Shown: piece after piece, positions 5,703 to 12,482 of the stretch
Layout of the letters: every line of letters begins with the position of its first letter
Position numbering within the stretch: the stretch's first letter is position 1
Source: a virus
Reading direction: 5' to 3' (one strand)
Virus record (IMG/VR): IMGVR_UViG_3300035698_003405
Span: 1-58,954 of that record
DNA: 58,954 nucleotides
Made by a program: the position numbers and the translations under genes
Notes under the pieces: model-generated
Told to the model about the DNA's origin: nothing
The model's input: the letters and a program-made list of their open reading frames with translations, nothing else
Database searches by the model: none

Positions 5703-6236
5703 TTAGTATAGACCCGATGTTCCAGTTTTGGTACGTTTTAATAACTGTCTGTGTTTACTGAAAATTAGGTCCATATCAAGTACGTCAATCTTGTGGTTCT
5801 CGTTATACATGAGTTGCCTATTCAGTTCATTGAGCGCCCCGAGTAAAGCTTTCTTTGTCTTAATCGTATATACAAATACCCTGCTGGCCCGCATACCCGG
5901 TACCATCCAATCATCCTCTCCTTCGGGGAAATAACTGCGTACCGTTACCTGCGCAAAGTTAGGGCCGGTCAATGGCTCAAGCTGTATAATTCCAACGACT
6001 AATTGACTGTGTTCACATAGGTTAAACCTAAACCAATTGGTAGGGTCGGCTATATCCCTACCGGTGACAAAGCCGGTAACTGGCAGGTTCGCGGGTGTTA
6101 AATCCATGTAGATACCGGGCATATCTGGTATCGAGATTTTAGTTTCCGTATACTCGTATTGTGCCTGCGCGGCCCGGGGGTCCTCGTGGTTAGGCAGTGG
6201 TATGCGGGTTAGTCCTTTGATGATACGGCGTGACAT
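5703..6236 (-). CDS. Hypothetical early protein with MSRRIIKGLTR N-terminus
   Basis: 177 aa from the ATG at 6236, preceded by AAAAGGG. The open frame extends to 6311, but that part covers the palindrome and the end of the next gene. The start MSRRIIKGLTRIPLP is a variant of the IRGVSK motif of the 554 and 4973 genes. The body is beta-rich with one helix (KKALLGALNELNRQLMYNEN) and a basic tail. Function unknown. Confidence 0.65.
   Translation of the reverse strand: MSRRIIKGLTRIPLPNHEDPRAAQAQYEYTETKISIPDMPGIYMDLTPANLPVTGFVTGRDIADPTNWFRFNLCEHSQLVVGIIQLEPLTGPNFAQVTVRSYFPEGEDDWMVPGMRASRVFVYTIKTKKALLGALNELNRQLMYNENHKIDVLDMDLIFSKHRQLLKRTKTGTSGLY
5705..5710 (-). promoter_or_regulatory. Probable -10 box for the 5675 gene
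   Basis: Minus strand TATACT at the same distance from the leader as in the 3448-3476 promoter. No -35 hexamer stands out upstream, so use of an activator or a weak promoter is possible. Confidence 0.45.
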
Positions 6237-6248
6237 GGTTATACCCTT

Positions 6249-6264
6249 TTGCAAACGTGTGCAA
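6249..6264 (+). repeat. Palindrome copy 3, intergenic, reversed
   Basis: TTGCAAACGTGTGCAA on the plus strand. It is the only asymmetric copy in the opposite orientation. It fills the gap between the 6265-6471 stop and the ATG at 6236; no promoter-like -10 is at a useful distance. Confidence 0.8.
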
Positions 6265-6471
6265 TTACTTACGTTTCTTAAGCCGCTTACGTTTCTTAGG
6301 CTCTGAGTCATTCAGGCAATCGCAAAGGAACTGCGCTACACCTTGGCTATTATTTAGCGCTTTCTTATTCATCCCGCGCTTTACGAAAATGTCCCGGCCC
6401 GGATTCTCCTCGAACCGAATGATGTGGTGCATCAAATCATCCACATGGTTAATCGTCCATGGTCCACTCAT
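6265..6471 (-). CDS. Hypothetical small basic protein
   Basis: 68 aa starting MSGPWTINHVDDLMHHIIRF and ending in a strongly basic tail (EPKKRKRLKKRK), which suggests nucleic-acid contact. No domain recognised. It ends at the edge of palindrome copy 3. Confidence 0.55.
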   Translation of the reverse strand: MSGPWTINHVDDLMHHIIRFEENPGRDIFVKRGMNKKALNNSQGVAQFLCDCLNDSEPKKRKRLKKRK

Positions 6472-6474
6472 AAT

Positions 6475-6738
6475 CTATACCTCGTTATAATTACGTTTCT
6501 TCTCTCGGTCCCGCTCGGTAGGCGAAAGGTCGTCATACTCGCGCATCCTGTCGGTCGCTTCTGACTTTATAGCGCTGTTGGGTACCTCATACCATTCGTA
6601 CTTACCGTTGTGTGAGTTCCTCCACCACCCCGACTGTACCCCGGGGACCGCTACTTTACCCGCGTTACGCGCCACTTGACGCTCCATAGCGAGCCGTGCG
6701 CGCTGTTCTCCTAGGGTTTTACGCTTATTCTCCTTCAT
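6475..6738 (-). CDS. Hypothetical small basic protein
   Basis: 87 aa. A Lys/Arg-rich helical start (KENKRKTLGEQRARLAMERQ) is followed by a Trp/Tyr-rich centre (SGWWRNSHNGKYEWYEVP) and a charged helical end. Three bases separate it from the next gene. Function unknown. Confidence 0.55.
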   Translation of the reverse strand: MKENKRKTLGEQRARLAMERQVARNAGKVAVPGVQSGWWRNSHNGKYEWYEVPNSAIKSEATDRMREYDDLSPTERDREKKRNYNEV

Positions 6739-6987
6739 TCACCATACCGATACGTGTTTAGCGGCTTCGGCGCGGACTTCCGCATAACCGAAAACACGGC
6801 AGAGTTCTCCGATCTCCGCGTCTGTCTCTGGGTAGTTGTGTACTTGCAGGCAGCTTATGACCATCTCCGCAACGCACTCGGCATCGCTAGCGCTTTTGGG
6901 GTCTGCTTGGTGCATATCTGCGGCGATATCCTGACTCATACTGTTGAGGTCGAGCCGTGCCTTTTCGCTTAATTCAAGTGTGGGCAT
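6739..6987 (-). CDS. Hypothetical small protein
   Basis: 82 aa, MPTLELSEKARLDLNSMSQD at the start; an all-helical, acidic protein. Directly abuts its neighbours on both sides (stop at 6739, next stop overlapping at 6987). No motif recognised. Confidence 0.55.
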   Translation of the reverse strand: MPTLELSEKARLDLNSMSQDIAADMHQADPKSASDAECVAEMVISCLQVHNYPETDAEIGELCRVFGYAEVRAEAAKHVSVW

Positions 6988-7190
6988 TAGGCTTCTTTCT
7001 TTATTAGTTCAACAAACACCCGGCGATGAAAATCTTCGAGTTCGCCGTTAGGGCCAAGCATTTCAAGGTGACCCGCTAACTGCTCGTGGGCATGCAACAG
7101 GTCTTCCGCGTCAAAGCTGATATACTCATGATCCTCTTCGAGAGGGTCGTCCTTACGCTGGACGAAATGAAGCACAAATCTCTTTAGCAT
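6987..7190 (-). CDS. Hypothetical small protein
   Basis: 67 aa, MLKRFVLHFVQRKDDPLEED, then an acidic helix (FDAEDLLHAHEQLAGHLEML). Overlaps both neighbours by one base. No motif recognised. Confidence 0.55.
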   Translation of the reverse strand: MLKRFVLHFVQRKDDPLEEDHEYISFDAEDLLHAHEQLAGHLEMLGPNGELEDFHRRVFVELIKKEA

Positions 7191-7384
7191 TAGACGACAA
7201 TCTTTGCTTTGGCGCGGATGCTCGTCCTAACATCCACGAGTATCTCTCGGGCTATAATATCAGCCGGTCGTTGGTGGCCGTGATCCCGGTCATACTGTAG
7301 TATGTCAGCCACAATCTTAGTAAGGTCGCCGTCCTCTACATCGAACGATAACCTCGCCTGAACTAATGGGAAATGTCTATTCAT
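7190..7384 (-). CDS. Hypothetical small protein
   Basis: 64 aa, MNRHFPLVQARLSFDVEDGD. First gene of the 7384-6475 run. It is preceded by ACCACAGAGAAACACA, a diverged copy of the shared leader. No domain recognised. Confidence 0.55.
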   Translation of the reverse strand: MNRHFPLVQARLSFDVEDGDLTKIVADILQYDRDHGHQRPADIIAREILVDVRTSIRAKAKIVV

Positions 7385-7390
7385 TGTGTT

Positions 7391-7411
7391 TCTCTGTGGT
7401 CGGTTAATCGA
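7391..7411 (-). promoter_or_regulatory. Diverged copy of the shared early leader
   Basis: Minus strand AACCGACCACAGA in front of the 7384 gene; two differences from the 13-mer, one of which would still allow a G-U pair with the loop RNA at 1839-1853. A CATAAC/TATCAT stretch upstream may be a -10 box. Confidence 0.4.
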
Positions 7412-7415
7412 TTAG

Positions 7416-8084
7416 TTATGATAGATCGCCCGGCCACCCCGACCTAACGTTAATTGTCTCCCTAGTATTATTAACCGTTATCCACATTTCGGTATAACCC
7501 TCGTCGGCCATGCCCTCTCGTTCTAGGGCTTCCCGGTGAATCTTATCAAAGAGTTCGCAAGCGCCGTAATGTCCCATCTTACGATAGCGTCGGGCAGCAC
7601 GTCTATAGCCTATGCGTAACCAATTAACCATACGTTGATGTAGGTCCGTTACAAACACGGTATTGTAGCTCTCATCCCCGGGGTAAACATTACCCATACT
7701 CATCTCTGACTTAGCGTCCCGGATCATGGCAGTGACCCATTCTTGTAAGAATTCCTCGGCTTCATCATTGTAGAGTTTACGCCTAGGGCGTAGGTGCGTG
7801 ACGGGGTACTCGCGTTCCTCCACATACCGCATAAGGAAGGAGAACTCTCCTTTAAGAATATTGATGGGGTCTCCCCGGTCGGTTATACCATAAAGCCGCC
7901 ACCAGTTCGGTATGACTCGGACATAGAGCATGGCCCCGAAAGCCATTAACTCGGCCTCTACCGATCCGTCATCGTTAGGGAAATGTTCGATGCAATCGTG
8001 TGCAACTGTGAAGGATGCACCCGAGTCTGCCTCGGGCATCCATAGGGGTTTCCACCCACTTTCTTCATACCGGAATTTGAACAT
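7416..8084 (-). CDS. Hypothetical protein
   Basis: 222 aa from the ATG at 8084, which lies 2 bases after the stop of a 24-aa membrane peptide. The frame is open to 8156, but that part is AT-rich and encodes the small peptide in another frame. Notable are aromatic-rich N-terminal segments (KFRYEESGWKPLW), a tract of Arg and Tyr (RIGYRRAARRYRKMG) and a C-terminal helix. No domain recognised. Confidence 0.6.
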   Translation of the reverse strand: MFKFRYEESGWKPLWMPEADSGASFTVAHDCIEHFPNDDGSVEAELMAFGAMLYVRVIPNWWRLYGITDRGDPINILKGEFSFLMRYVEEREYPVTHLRPRRKLYNDEAEEFLQEWVTAMIRDAKSEMSMGNVYPGDESYNTVFVTDLHQRMVNWLRIGYRRAARRYRKMGHYGACELFDKIHREALEREGMADEGYTEMWITVNNTRETINVRSGWPGDLS

Positions 8085-8086
8085 GA

Positions 8087-8161
8087 CTAACCTACCGATA
8101 AGGCAAAGTATAAGATAGTCCACAGAAAGCCCAGTTTTATAATAAGAAAGAACCAATCCAT
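8087..8161 (-). CDS. Putative 24-aa single-span membrane peptide
   Basis: MDWFFLIIKLGFLWTILYFA plus four residues: almost entirely hydrophobic, enough for one membrane span. The stop TAG is followed after 2 bases by the ATG of the next gene, which suggests coupling. Only a weak AGAG Shine-Dalgarno is visible. Small hydrophobic peptides of this kind are common in phage early regions, but this one is unproven. Confidence 0.4.
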   Translation of the reverse strand: MDWFFLIIKLGFLWTILYFALSVG

Positions 8162-8191
8162 TATGTTGCTCTGTTAAGTTGATATTGCGTT

Positions 8192-8221
8192 TTTATATAA
8201 TGAGATAAAGCGCACTTTTAA
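8192..8221 (-). promoter_or_regulatory. Possible promoter for the 8161-7416 genes
   Basis: Minus strand TTAAAA (8216-8221), 18-bp spacer, TATAAA (8192-8197) in the AT-rich gap 8162-8240, which holds no gene. Confidence 0.4.
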
Positions 8222-8240
8222 GAAAGCAGGTTGTTCTTTA

Positions 8241-8756
8241 CTAGGGGTTAGCTACGAGTTCGCCGTCGCAGAACCACTCAATACCCTCATACTCTCCCGC
8301 TTCAATAACAATGTTACCTGATACCGAAGTCACGCGATAGTACCTGCACTCGATCAGCGCTGTTGCCGGTGGCCGTTCTGTGGAAACGGCAGTATTGATC
8401 TTCTTGGGTATGTGTTTCTTCGTGTTCTCGGTCATGTGCGTGAAGTTGCGGTTGGCGAGAAAGGGGCAAGCCTTAAGCGAGAATATTGCGCATTCCCGGT
8501 GACTCGGACCATCGTTGAAGTAATGGCTCTTGGCAGATATTGGCCCACCTATAAAGAAGCGGTGGCGACCAAGGGGCTGTCCGCAGATGAAGCACATGCC
8601 CGGGATAACGAGCCTGACATGTATATCGTCTGCACATATATCGAAATGAGGCTTACCCTCACTGTCGATATGGGCGAACTTTGGGATGGGGTAGCCCCGG
8701 TGATCCAAGGGCAGGGCTTTCATCTTATCGGGTATCTCAATATCTGTATTAAACAT
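8241..8756 (-). CDS. Conserved phage protein with Cys-rich zinc-site-like region
   Basis: 171 aa from the ATG at 8756, which follows GGTGGACAGA; an in-frame ATG at 8768 is also possible, and the frame further up overlaps the end of the tmRNA. The centre (CFICGQPLG, then GPSHRECAIFSLKACPF) matches a Cys/His pattern met in many phage hypothetical proteins, probably a metal site. The C-terminal part is a beta domain. First protein gene downstream of the tmRNA. Confidence 0.6.
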   Translation of the reverse strand: MFNTDIEIPDKMKALPLDHRGYPIPKFAHIDSEGKPHFDICADDIHVRLVIPGMCFICGQPLGRHRFFIGGPISAKSHYFNDGPSHRECAIFSLKACPFLANRNFTHMTENTKKHIPKKINTAVSTERPPATALIECRYYRVTSVSGNIVIEAGEYEGIEWFCDGELVANP

Positions 8757-8779
8757 TCTGTCCACCATTATAATTAAGT

Positions 8780-8809
8780 GGGGAGGCTTCTGTTGCAAGG
8801 TGCCTCCCC
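8780..8809 (-). other. Hairpin closing the tmRNA coding piece
   Basis: Perfect 8-bp stem GGGGAGGC (8802-8809) with GCCTCCCC (8780-8787), 19 bases after the tag stop codon. It marks the probable 3' end of the coding piece and may also work as a weak terminator (ACTTAATT follows). Confidence 0.7.
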
Positions 8810-8827
8810 GAACCCCGTCACCTATTT

Positions 8828-8872
8828 CTAGGCAGCAATGGCGATTGCGTCCGCCTGAACGTTGTCGTTTGC
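8828..8872 (-). other. tmRNA tag reading frame
   Basis: GCA resume codon, 14 sense codons giving ANDNVQADAIAIAA, then TAG. The ANDN start is typical of alphaproteobacterial tags; the AIAA end (rather than the common ALAA or AVAA) is still small and hydrophobic, as needed for ClpXP-type recognition. Confidence 0.93.
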
Positions 8873-8955
8873 ATTTACATGCGTGGCCCGCTACGTGGGT
8901 GCCATTCCGTGTCGCGCAAACAGCTTCTAAATCCCGTCGATCCTATTTCGCCCCC

Positions 8956-9094
8956 ACTAAAGAAAACACCCGGGAGGTCCCGTCGAGAGCAACCCCGAGA
9001 AACCTACTCACGTACCGCGACACCCGTATGATCACTCTGGAGTGTGGCAGGGGCCGTCCTGCTTCCTTAAAGGGAAGAGACGAGGTGTTCTCTT
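8956..9094 (-). other. Spacer removed between the tmRNA pieces
   Basis: 139 nt between the CCA end of the acceptor piece and the GGGGGCG start of the coding piece. In known permuted tmRNAs such a segment is cut out of the precursor. It contains a GGACGGCC stretch but no gene. Confidence 0.75.
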
Positions 9095-9283
9095 TGGTGG
9101 AGGCGGCGGGTACTGCCCCCGCGTCCGGTAATCCTTCGTCTATTTACGAGTTACGACAATAAATAAGCGAGCGCGTTACTTAACGATCCTGAACTTACTC
9201 ATAAACTTACGGTATTTCTAGATTACCGCTTGCACCAAGTTGTTCATTGCTGGTTAAAGCTGCTCGCCGTTAACCAATTAGGG

Positions 9284-9381
9284 GCCGCGCACCTTAAGGG
9301 TGGGCCTGTGGCAGGTAACCCACCGAAAACTCTATACTCATATCGGTGTTTCGATTACCTAAACCCCGTGGGGTGCGCGGC
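9284..9381 (-). other. Strong nested inverted repeats (unassigned structured RNA)
   Basis: GCCGCGCACC (9372-9381) pairs perfectly with GGTGCGCGGC (9284-9293). Nested inside are GGTAA/TTACC and CACCGA/TCGGTG arms. It starts at the stop codon of the protease gene and lies upstream of the tmRNA, so it may be a processing signal, a terminator or a separate RNA. The stretch 9181-9283 shows a smaller CGGTA/TACCG hairpin and no gene. Confidence 0.5.
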
Positions 9382-9812
9382 TAACGTATAGTAACGCGGG
9401 TTACAGTCCGGCGCAAGGGTAGATTGTCCAACACCCTTAGAGCGGTAAGAACATCACAGGATTGACGAAAGTTTCTATCGACGTTGCGCAACTTCATGTT
9501 GACCTCTCCTGTGAGGTTGCGCAGAAGCCCGCCGTTCCTGTGCCGGGTAGTGGTTAACTCGTGGTGGTAGTTCATGCCGTTAGCCCTAAGCAGGATATGC
9601 CCTATCTCGTGGGCTAACGTGATATCCGATCTCGCGTTGGGCAAGTTGTATAGGTAGATGGTATTGGACTTGGGGAGGGCGAGGCCATCGAAGGCATGAT
9701 GCGACCCCGCGCTAACCACATTGGGTACGATGACTGAGCCATCCGGGTGTGTAGGGGCTTCCACGTTTAATAAGGAAGCAACGCATACAACGATTTTAGC
9801 CAGTGCCAGCAT
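9381..9812 (-). CDS. Secreted or membrane-anchored zinc metalloprotease-like protein
   Basis: 143 aa from the ATG at 9812. The N-terminus (MLALAKIVVCVASLLNVEAP) looks like a signal peptide or anchor. The zincin motif HEIGH sits in ITLAHEIGHILLRANG, giving the two His ligands and the catalytic Glu; a third ligand is not obvious. This predicts proteolysis outside the cytoplasm or at the membrane; the substrate is unknown. The start overlaps the 3' end of the 9796-10278 gene. The ribosome-binding site is poor, so an upstream start (to 9866) cannot be excluded. Confidence 0.65.
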   Translation of the reverse strand: MLALAKIVVCVASLLNVEAPTHPDGSVIVPNVVSAGSHHAFDGLALPKSNTIYLYNLPNARSDITLAHEIGHILLRANGMNYHHELTTTRHRNGGLLRNLTGEVNMKLRNVDRNFRQSCDVLTALRVLDNLPLRRTVTRVTIR

Positions 9813-10278
9813 GAGACGGTACCCTATATAAATCGTTCGTTTTGCAGACGTTTGCAATGGACTCACGGAACGTCTCGACCGCTTTCATGTCGAATTCGAT
9901 TTCCGTAAGCTGGAATAATTGGTTTAAATGATTGCACAAGGAGTTTAAAGCAGTTTCGGGTGGACAGTGCAATGCCCCGCTGTCGAGGTATTCTGTCAGG
10001 GTGAGGTGTACCGCTATCAGCACTACGATGGGACGGTTAGACTTGCCACCGAGAATAGCGTTGGATACTCGCACAAGCCTACGATTGACCGTAACTGTGT
10101 CCTTGTAGTCAAGCCCCTCGCAGGCTTCAATGGCACAGAGTTCAACGTCCTTACGTAAAACCCTACCTACCTCGTGGCCGTGATCCGCCATGATCTCGGC
10201 GGCGGCGGATATCAGTTGAGGGAGTAGCACATGTTCAACGCGGCGGCGCATGGACAATCTGCCGAAGTAATACTTCAT
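9796..10278 (-). CDS. Hypothetical protein
   Basis: 160 aa, MKYYFGRLSMRRRVEHVLLP, almost wholly helical, with two Cys and a basic centre (VNRRLVRVSNAILGGKSNR). Palindrome copy 4 is translated near its C-terminus as ANVCK. Overlaps its upstream neighbour by 4 bp. No domain recognised. Confidence 0.6.
   Translation of the reverse strand: MKYYFGRLSMRRRVEHVLLPQLISAAAEIMADHGHEVGRVLRKDVELCAIEACEGLDYKDTVTVNRRLVRVSNAILGGKSNRPIVVLIAVHLTLTEYLDSGALHCPPETALNSLCNHLNQLFQLTEIEFDMKAVETFRESIANVCKTNDLYRVPSHAGTG
9842..9857 (-). repeat. Palindrome copy 4, inside a gene end
   Basis: TTGCAGACGTTTGCAA, 30 bases upstream of the protease start and inside the end of the 9796-10278 gene. A TATATA stretch follows on the minus strand, but at 21 bp rather than 17. 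Confidence 0.8.
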
Positions 10279-10652
10279 TCTATAAGCCCTAGGTCAACTT
10301 CGATTTCAAGCAGTCGGTTAGTCCACTCTCTCTTCTTACCGATTAGTGAAAGTGTTTTTACTGTTCTTCCTTCGACATCCATAATACGGATAAACATTCC
10401 GTGTATCAAGACAAGATCGTCGCAACCAACCATCCTCTGATAGATGGGCGTGATCTCCGCCCAATAGCCATCGCTAAAGAGCAACTTCTGGCCCGCGAAA
10501 ACCTTCATCCAATTGTTTGTAAAAGCATTTACTGTTAACTGCGTACCCGGCTTTGGGTAGCTGGAAAGGACGCCTTCGACCGAGGTTATATCGACCCTTT
10601 GTGGTTCCTCCACAAAAAAGTGCCCCTCGCTGATTCTACGTCTAATAGGCAT
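10275..10652 (-). CDS. Hypothetical protein
   Basis: 125 aa, MPIRRRISEGHFFVEEPQRV at the start, then beta-strands (MFIRIMDVEGRTVKTLSLIG) and an acidic helical end. A short basic N-terminus followed by a small beta domain is all that can be said. It overlaps the 9796-10278 gene by 4 bp. Confidence 0.6.
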   Translation of the reverse strand: MPIRRRISEGHFFVEEPQRVDITSVEGVLSSYPKPGTQLTVNAFTNNWMKVFAGQKLLFSDGYWAEITPIYQRMVGCDDLVLIHGMFIRIMDVEGRTVKTLSLIGKKREWTNRLLEIEVDLGLIE

Positions 10653-10670
10653 ATATTGACCCCCGCCTGT

Positions 10671-11114
10671 TTAGTGGGTGATATCCTTGGGGTTCTGCTC
10701 AAGGATCGCCCGGGATAAGTTTCTGAATAATTGAATGACGCAATTCATAAGAGTTAGCCTTGGGGTTTTACCGAAAGCCATAGGCTCATCCTTGTCGAGG
10801 ATAGCCCCGATGTAGCCAGCGTATAGCAGCCCGTTCTCGGCAAGATACCCCGCCTCCCCTGTTGGGACATCCTCAAGCAGCCATATAGTAACCGGGCCGA
10901 ATTGTAAGGCCCAATCTAGCAGTAAGCCCGTATCCTGTAGAATGGTGTCGGTCGGGCCAGCTATATTACCCTCATAAAAGTATGAGGTGTATACTCGGAA
11001 GTTATCGTACATGTACTGTGCTTCCTCCCCGGCCACTACGTCCTTAAACATCGTCTCAAGGTGTACGTCGCGGATTATACCTTCCGGGTCCACGTAGCTA
11101 TTATTCTGTGGCAT
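10671..11114 (-). CDS. Hypothetical protein
   Basis: 147 aa from the ATG at 11114, preceded by AAGGAAAAAGAG. Acidic, with aromatic residues (YMYDNFRVYTSYFYEG) and several hydrophobic helices, but no clear membrane span. No domain recognised. It follows the SWIM-containing gene by 23 bases. Confidence 0.6.
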   Translation of the reverse strand: MPQNNSYVDPEGIIRDVHLETMFKDVVAGEEAQYMYDNFRVYTSYFYEGNIAGPTDTILQDTGLLLDWALQFGPVTIWLLEDVPTGEAGYLAENGLLYAGYIGAILDKDEPMAFGKTPRLTLMNCVIQLFRNLSRAILEQNPKDITH

Positions 11115-11137
11115 GTTAACTCTTTTTCCTTCTTGGT

Positions 11138-12418
11138 TTAGTACCATAGTTCATTTACTGTGGTATGTAATTTCTTGGGCCATTTTACCTTGCCCCATTC
11201 GACATCGCACGTTCCGAATTGATCGTAGGCGAGCATGCGCCACGCCACTCCGAAGTAAGCCCCGCACCAGCGCAAGTCGAGGTGTTCCTGTTTCGCCCCG
11301 GGTTTCAGTTCGCCGGGATATCTACGGATCGCCGCTTTGCCGCCCCAAGTATGGTTATCGTGGGCGTAGAGTGGGACTTTAGGCCATTTTCCGAGGGCTA
11401 TAGGCAGCGTTTTAGGCCGTTTTAAGAGCATACGCCGGGATTTGACGGGTAGGCACCCGTAATCGTGGGGTTCGCCTGCTATGAGGTCGCAGAGAGCGTT
11501 TAAATCATGGTATCCGATAGGGTGACGCATAGCCCCCCGCAACAATATATCGTGCTGCATTTCGGAGTAGCCATCGACGCTATTCTTCTGGGCGCGTTTG
11601 GTGAGCATGGACATTATCCGCGCCCGGTGCCGGTCTTGATCGTCGCCGTCTCGGTGCTTAAGTTTAAGCAGCCCCTTAAGGCCGTACTGGGTATCCGATA
11701 GGTTGCCCCGATCAATCCCGAATAGCAGATGGTTCTTTAGTACTTGATATTCCAGATCGTCAATTTGTTCTGCGGGCTTGGCGACGTTACGGCCATACTT
11801 TTCTACGAGCCGTGAGTAGCCTTCCATCTCCCCGGTGAAGGTATCTATACGCCCGGGGAGTTCCCATTTCTTAGGGGTTCGGCAGAACCACAGAACGGCT
11901 TTGCACACGTTTGCAATATCGACCGGCTTATTCTTTTGGAGCTTCATGAGGTACGCCCCGAGCTTGTGGTCCCGTGTCTCCTCATAGAGAATGTTTTGCA
12001 TGTAGGTAACGACGCCCTTAGAGCCGCGAAAGGCCATAAGGATTGAACCCCAGAACCAAGCCTTTTCTTCGTCGCCCCGGCGTAGCTCTTTATGGAAGGC
12101 GCTGACGACCTCGTACCGATTGTATCGAGTAGCTAATGCTTTGACATAAGGCCAGACTAATTCGTCGTAGTCCTTGGCGGTGAGGCTGGCCAACGCCTTT
12201 AGCTTATGTATGCAGTACTTATTAGGCGTCCACTTACTGTCGCCCGCGTTCCAAACCCACGCAGCCCCGTTATCGCAAGAGCATTCGCCCGTATCAAGCT
12301 CGATTACGTAGCTATCACCGGACTGCATGTGATCCGCTTTGGCGACTCGGCATCGCCCGATAAACTTGGGGTGAAGTGGAGTGAATGATTCTTCTGGGTA
12401 TTCGCTATCGTTGAGCAT
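11138..12418 (-). CDS. SWIM zinc-finger protein with MgsA/RarA C-terminal-like region
   Basis: 426 aa. Near the N-terminus, ECSCDNG and, about 20 residues on, YCIHKLKAL fit the C-x-C...C-x-H pattern of a SWIM zinc finger, which binds DNA or protein. Residues about 100-145 (EVVSAFHKELRRGDEEKAWFW, cut short here) resemble the tetramerisation region of the clamp-loader-like recombination ATPase MgsA/RarA, where a conserved S-x-(K/R)-S-L-R-G-S-D-x-x-A-x-x-W occurs. No P-loop is present, so it is not an ATPase. A role at replication forks is inferred. It has its own promoter (12442-12470) and a good AAGGA site. Confidence 0.5.
   Translation of the reverse strand: MLNDSEYPEESFTPLHPKFIGRCRVAKADHMQSGDSYVIELDTGECSCDNGAAWVWNAGDSKWTPNKYCIHKLKALASLTAKDYDELVWPYVKALATRYNRYEVVSAFHKELRRGDEEKAWFWGSILMAFRGSKGVVTYMQNILYEETRDHKLGAYLMKLQKNKPVDIANVCKAVLWFCRTPKKWELPGRIDTFTGEMEGYSRLVEKYGRNVAKPAEQIDDLEYQVLKNHLLFGIDRGNLSDTQYGLKGLLKLKHRDGDDQDRHRARIMSMLTKRAQKNSVDGYSEMQHDILLRGAMRHPIGYHDLNALCDLIAGEPHDYGCLPVKSRRMLLKRPKTLPIALGKWPKVPLYAHDNHTWGGKAAIRRYPGELKPGAKQEHLDLRWCGAYFGVAWRMLAYDQFGTCDVEWGKVKWPKKLHTTVNELWY
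11901..11916 (-). repeat. Palindrome copy 5, intragenic
   Basis: TTGCACACGTTTGCAA in the SWIM-protein gene, translated as IANVCK. No -10 box downstream. Confidence 0.8.
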
Positions 12419-12441
12419 GGGTGATCCTTGTTAGATTTATA

Positions 12442-12470
12442 ATTATATAGGTCGCAGCCTCGGTTAACAA
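12442..12470 (-). promoter_or_regulatory. Sigma70-type promoter for the 12418 gene
   Basis: Minus strand TTGTTA (12465-12470), 17-bp spacer, TATAAT (12442-12447), in the gap between the 12483 stop and the 12418 start. No palindrome here. Confidence 0.7.
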
Positions 12471-12482
12471 TAAGGTATATTC

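Larger units (their letters stand above)
8780..9180 (-). ncRNA. ssrA: Two-piece (permuted) transfer-messenger RNA
   Basis: tmRNA rescues stalled ribosomes by adding a degradation tag. On the minus strand the order is acceptor piece, spacer, coding piece, as in alphaproteobacterial split tmRNAs. The acceptor piece ends at 9095 in CCACCA, preceded by a T-arm (GCGGG, 7-nt loop GGCAGTA, CCCGC) and the acceptor strand CGCCTCC. The coding piece starts near 8955 with GGGGGCG, which pairs with that strand over 7 bp (one G-U), followed by the typical GGATCGACGGGATTT. The tag frame (8828-8872) encodes ANDNVQADAIAIAA and a TAG stop. The 5' limit of the acceptor piece (about 9180) is estimated. No SmpB gene is visible in the window. 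Confidence 0.95.

Noticed and set aside
8800-9162. Plus-strand frame of 120 codons ending in a VEAAGTAPAS-type peptide
   Set aside because: It is the antisense reading of the tmRNA T-arm and acceptor end, a well-known kind of false protein. No other support.
1118-11916. Recurring peptide ANVCN/ANVCK in several proteins
   Set aside because: First looked like a protein motif, but it is one frame of the 16-bp palindrome; other copies are read as LQTxA or KRLQ, and some are untranslated.
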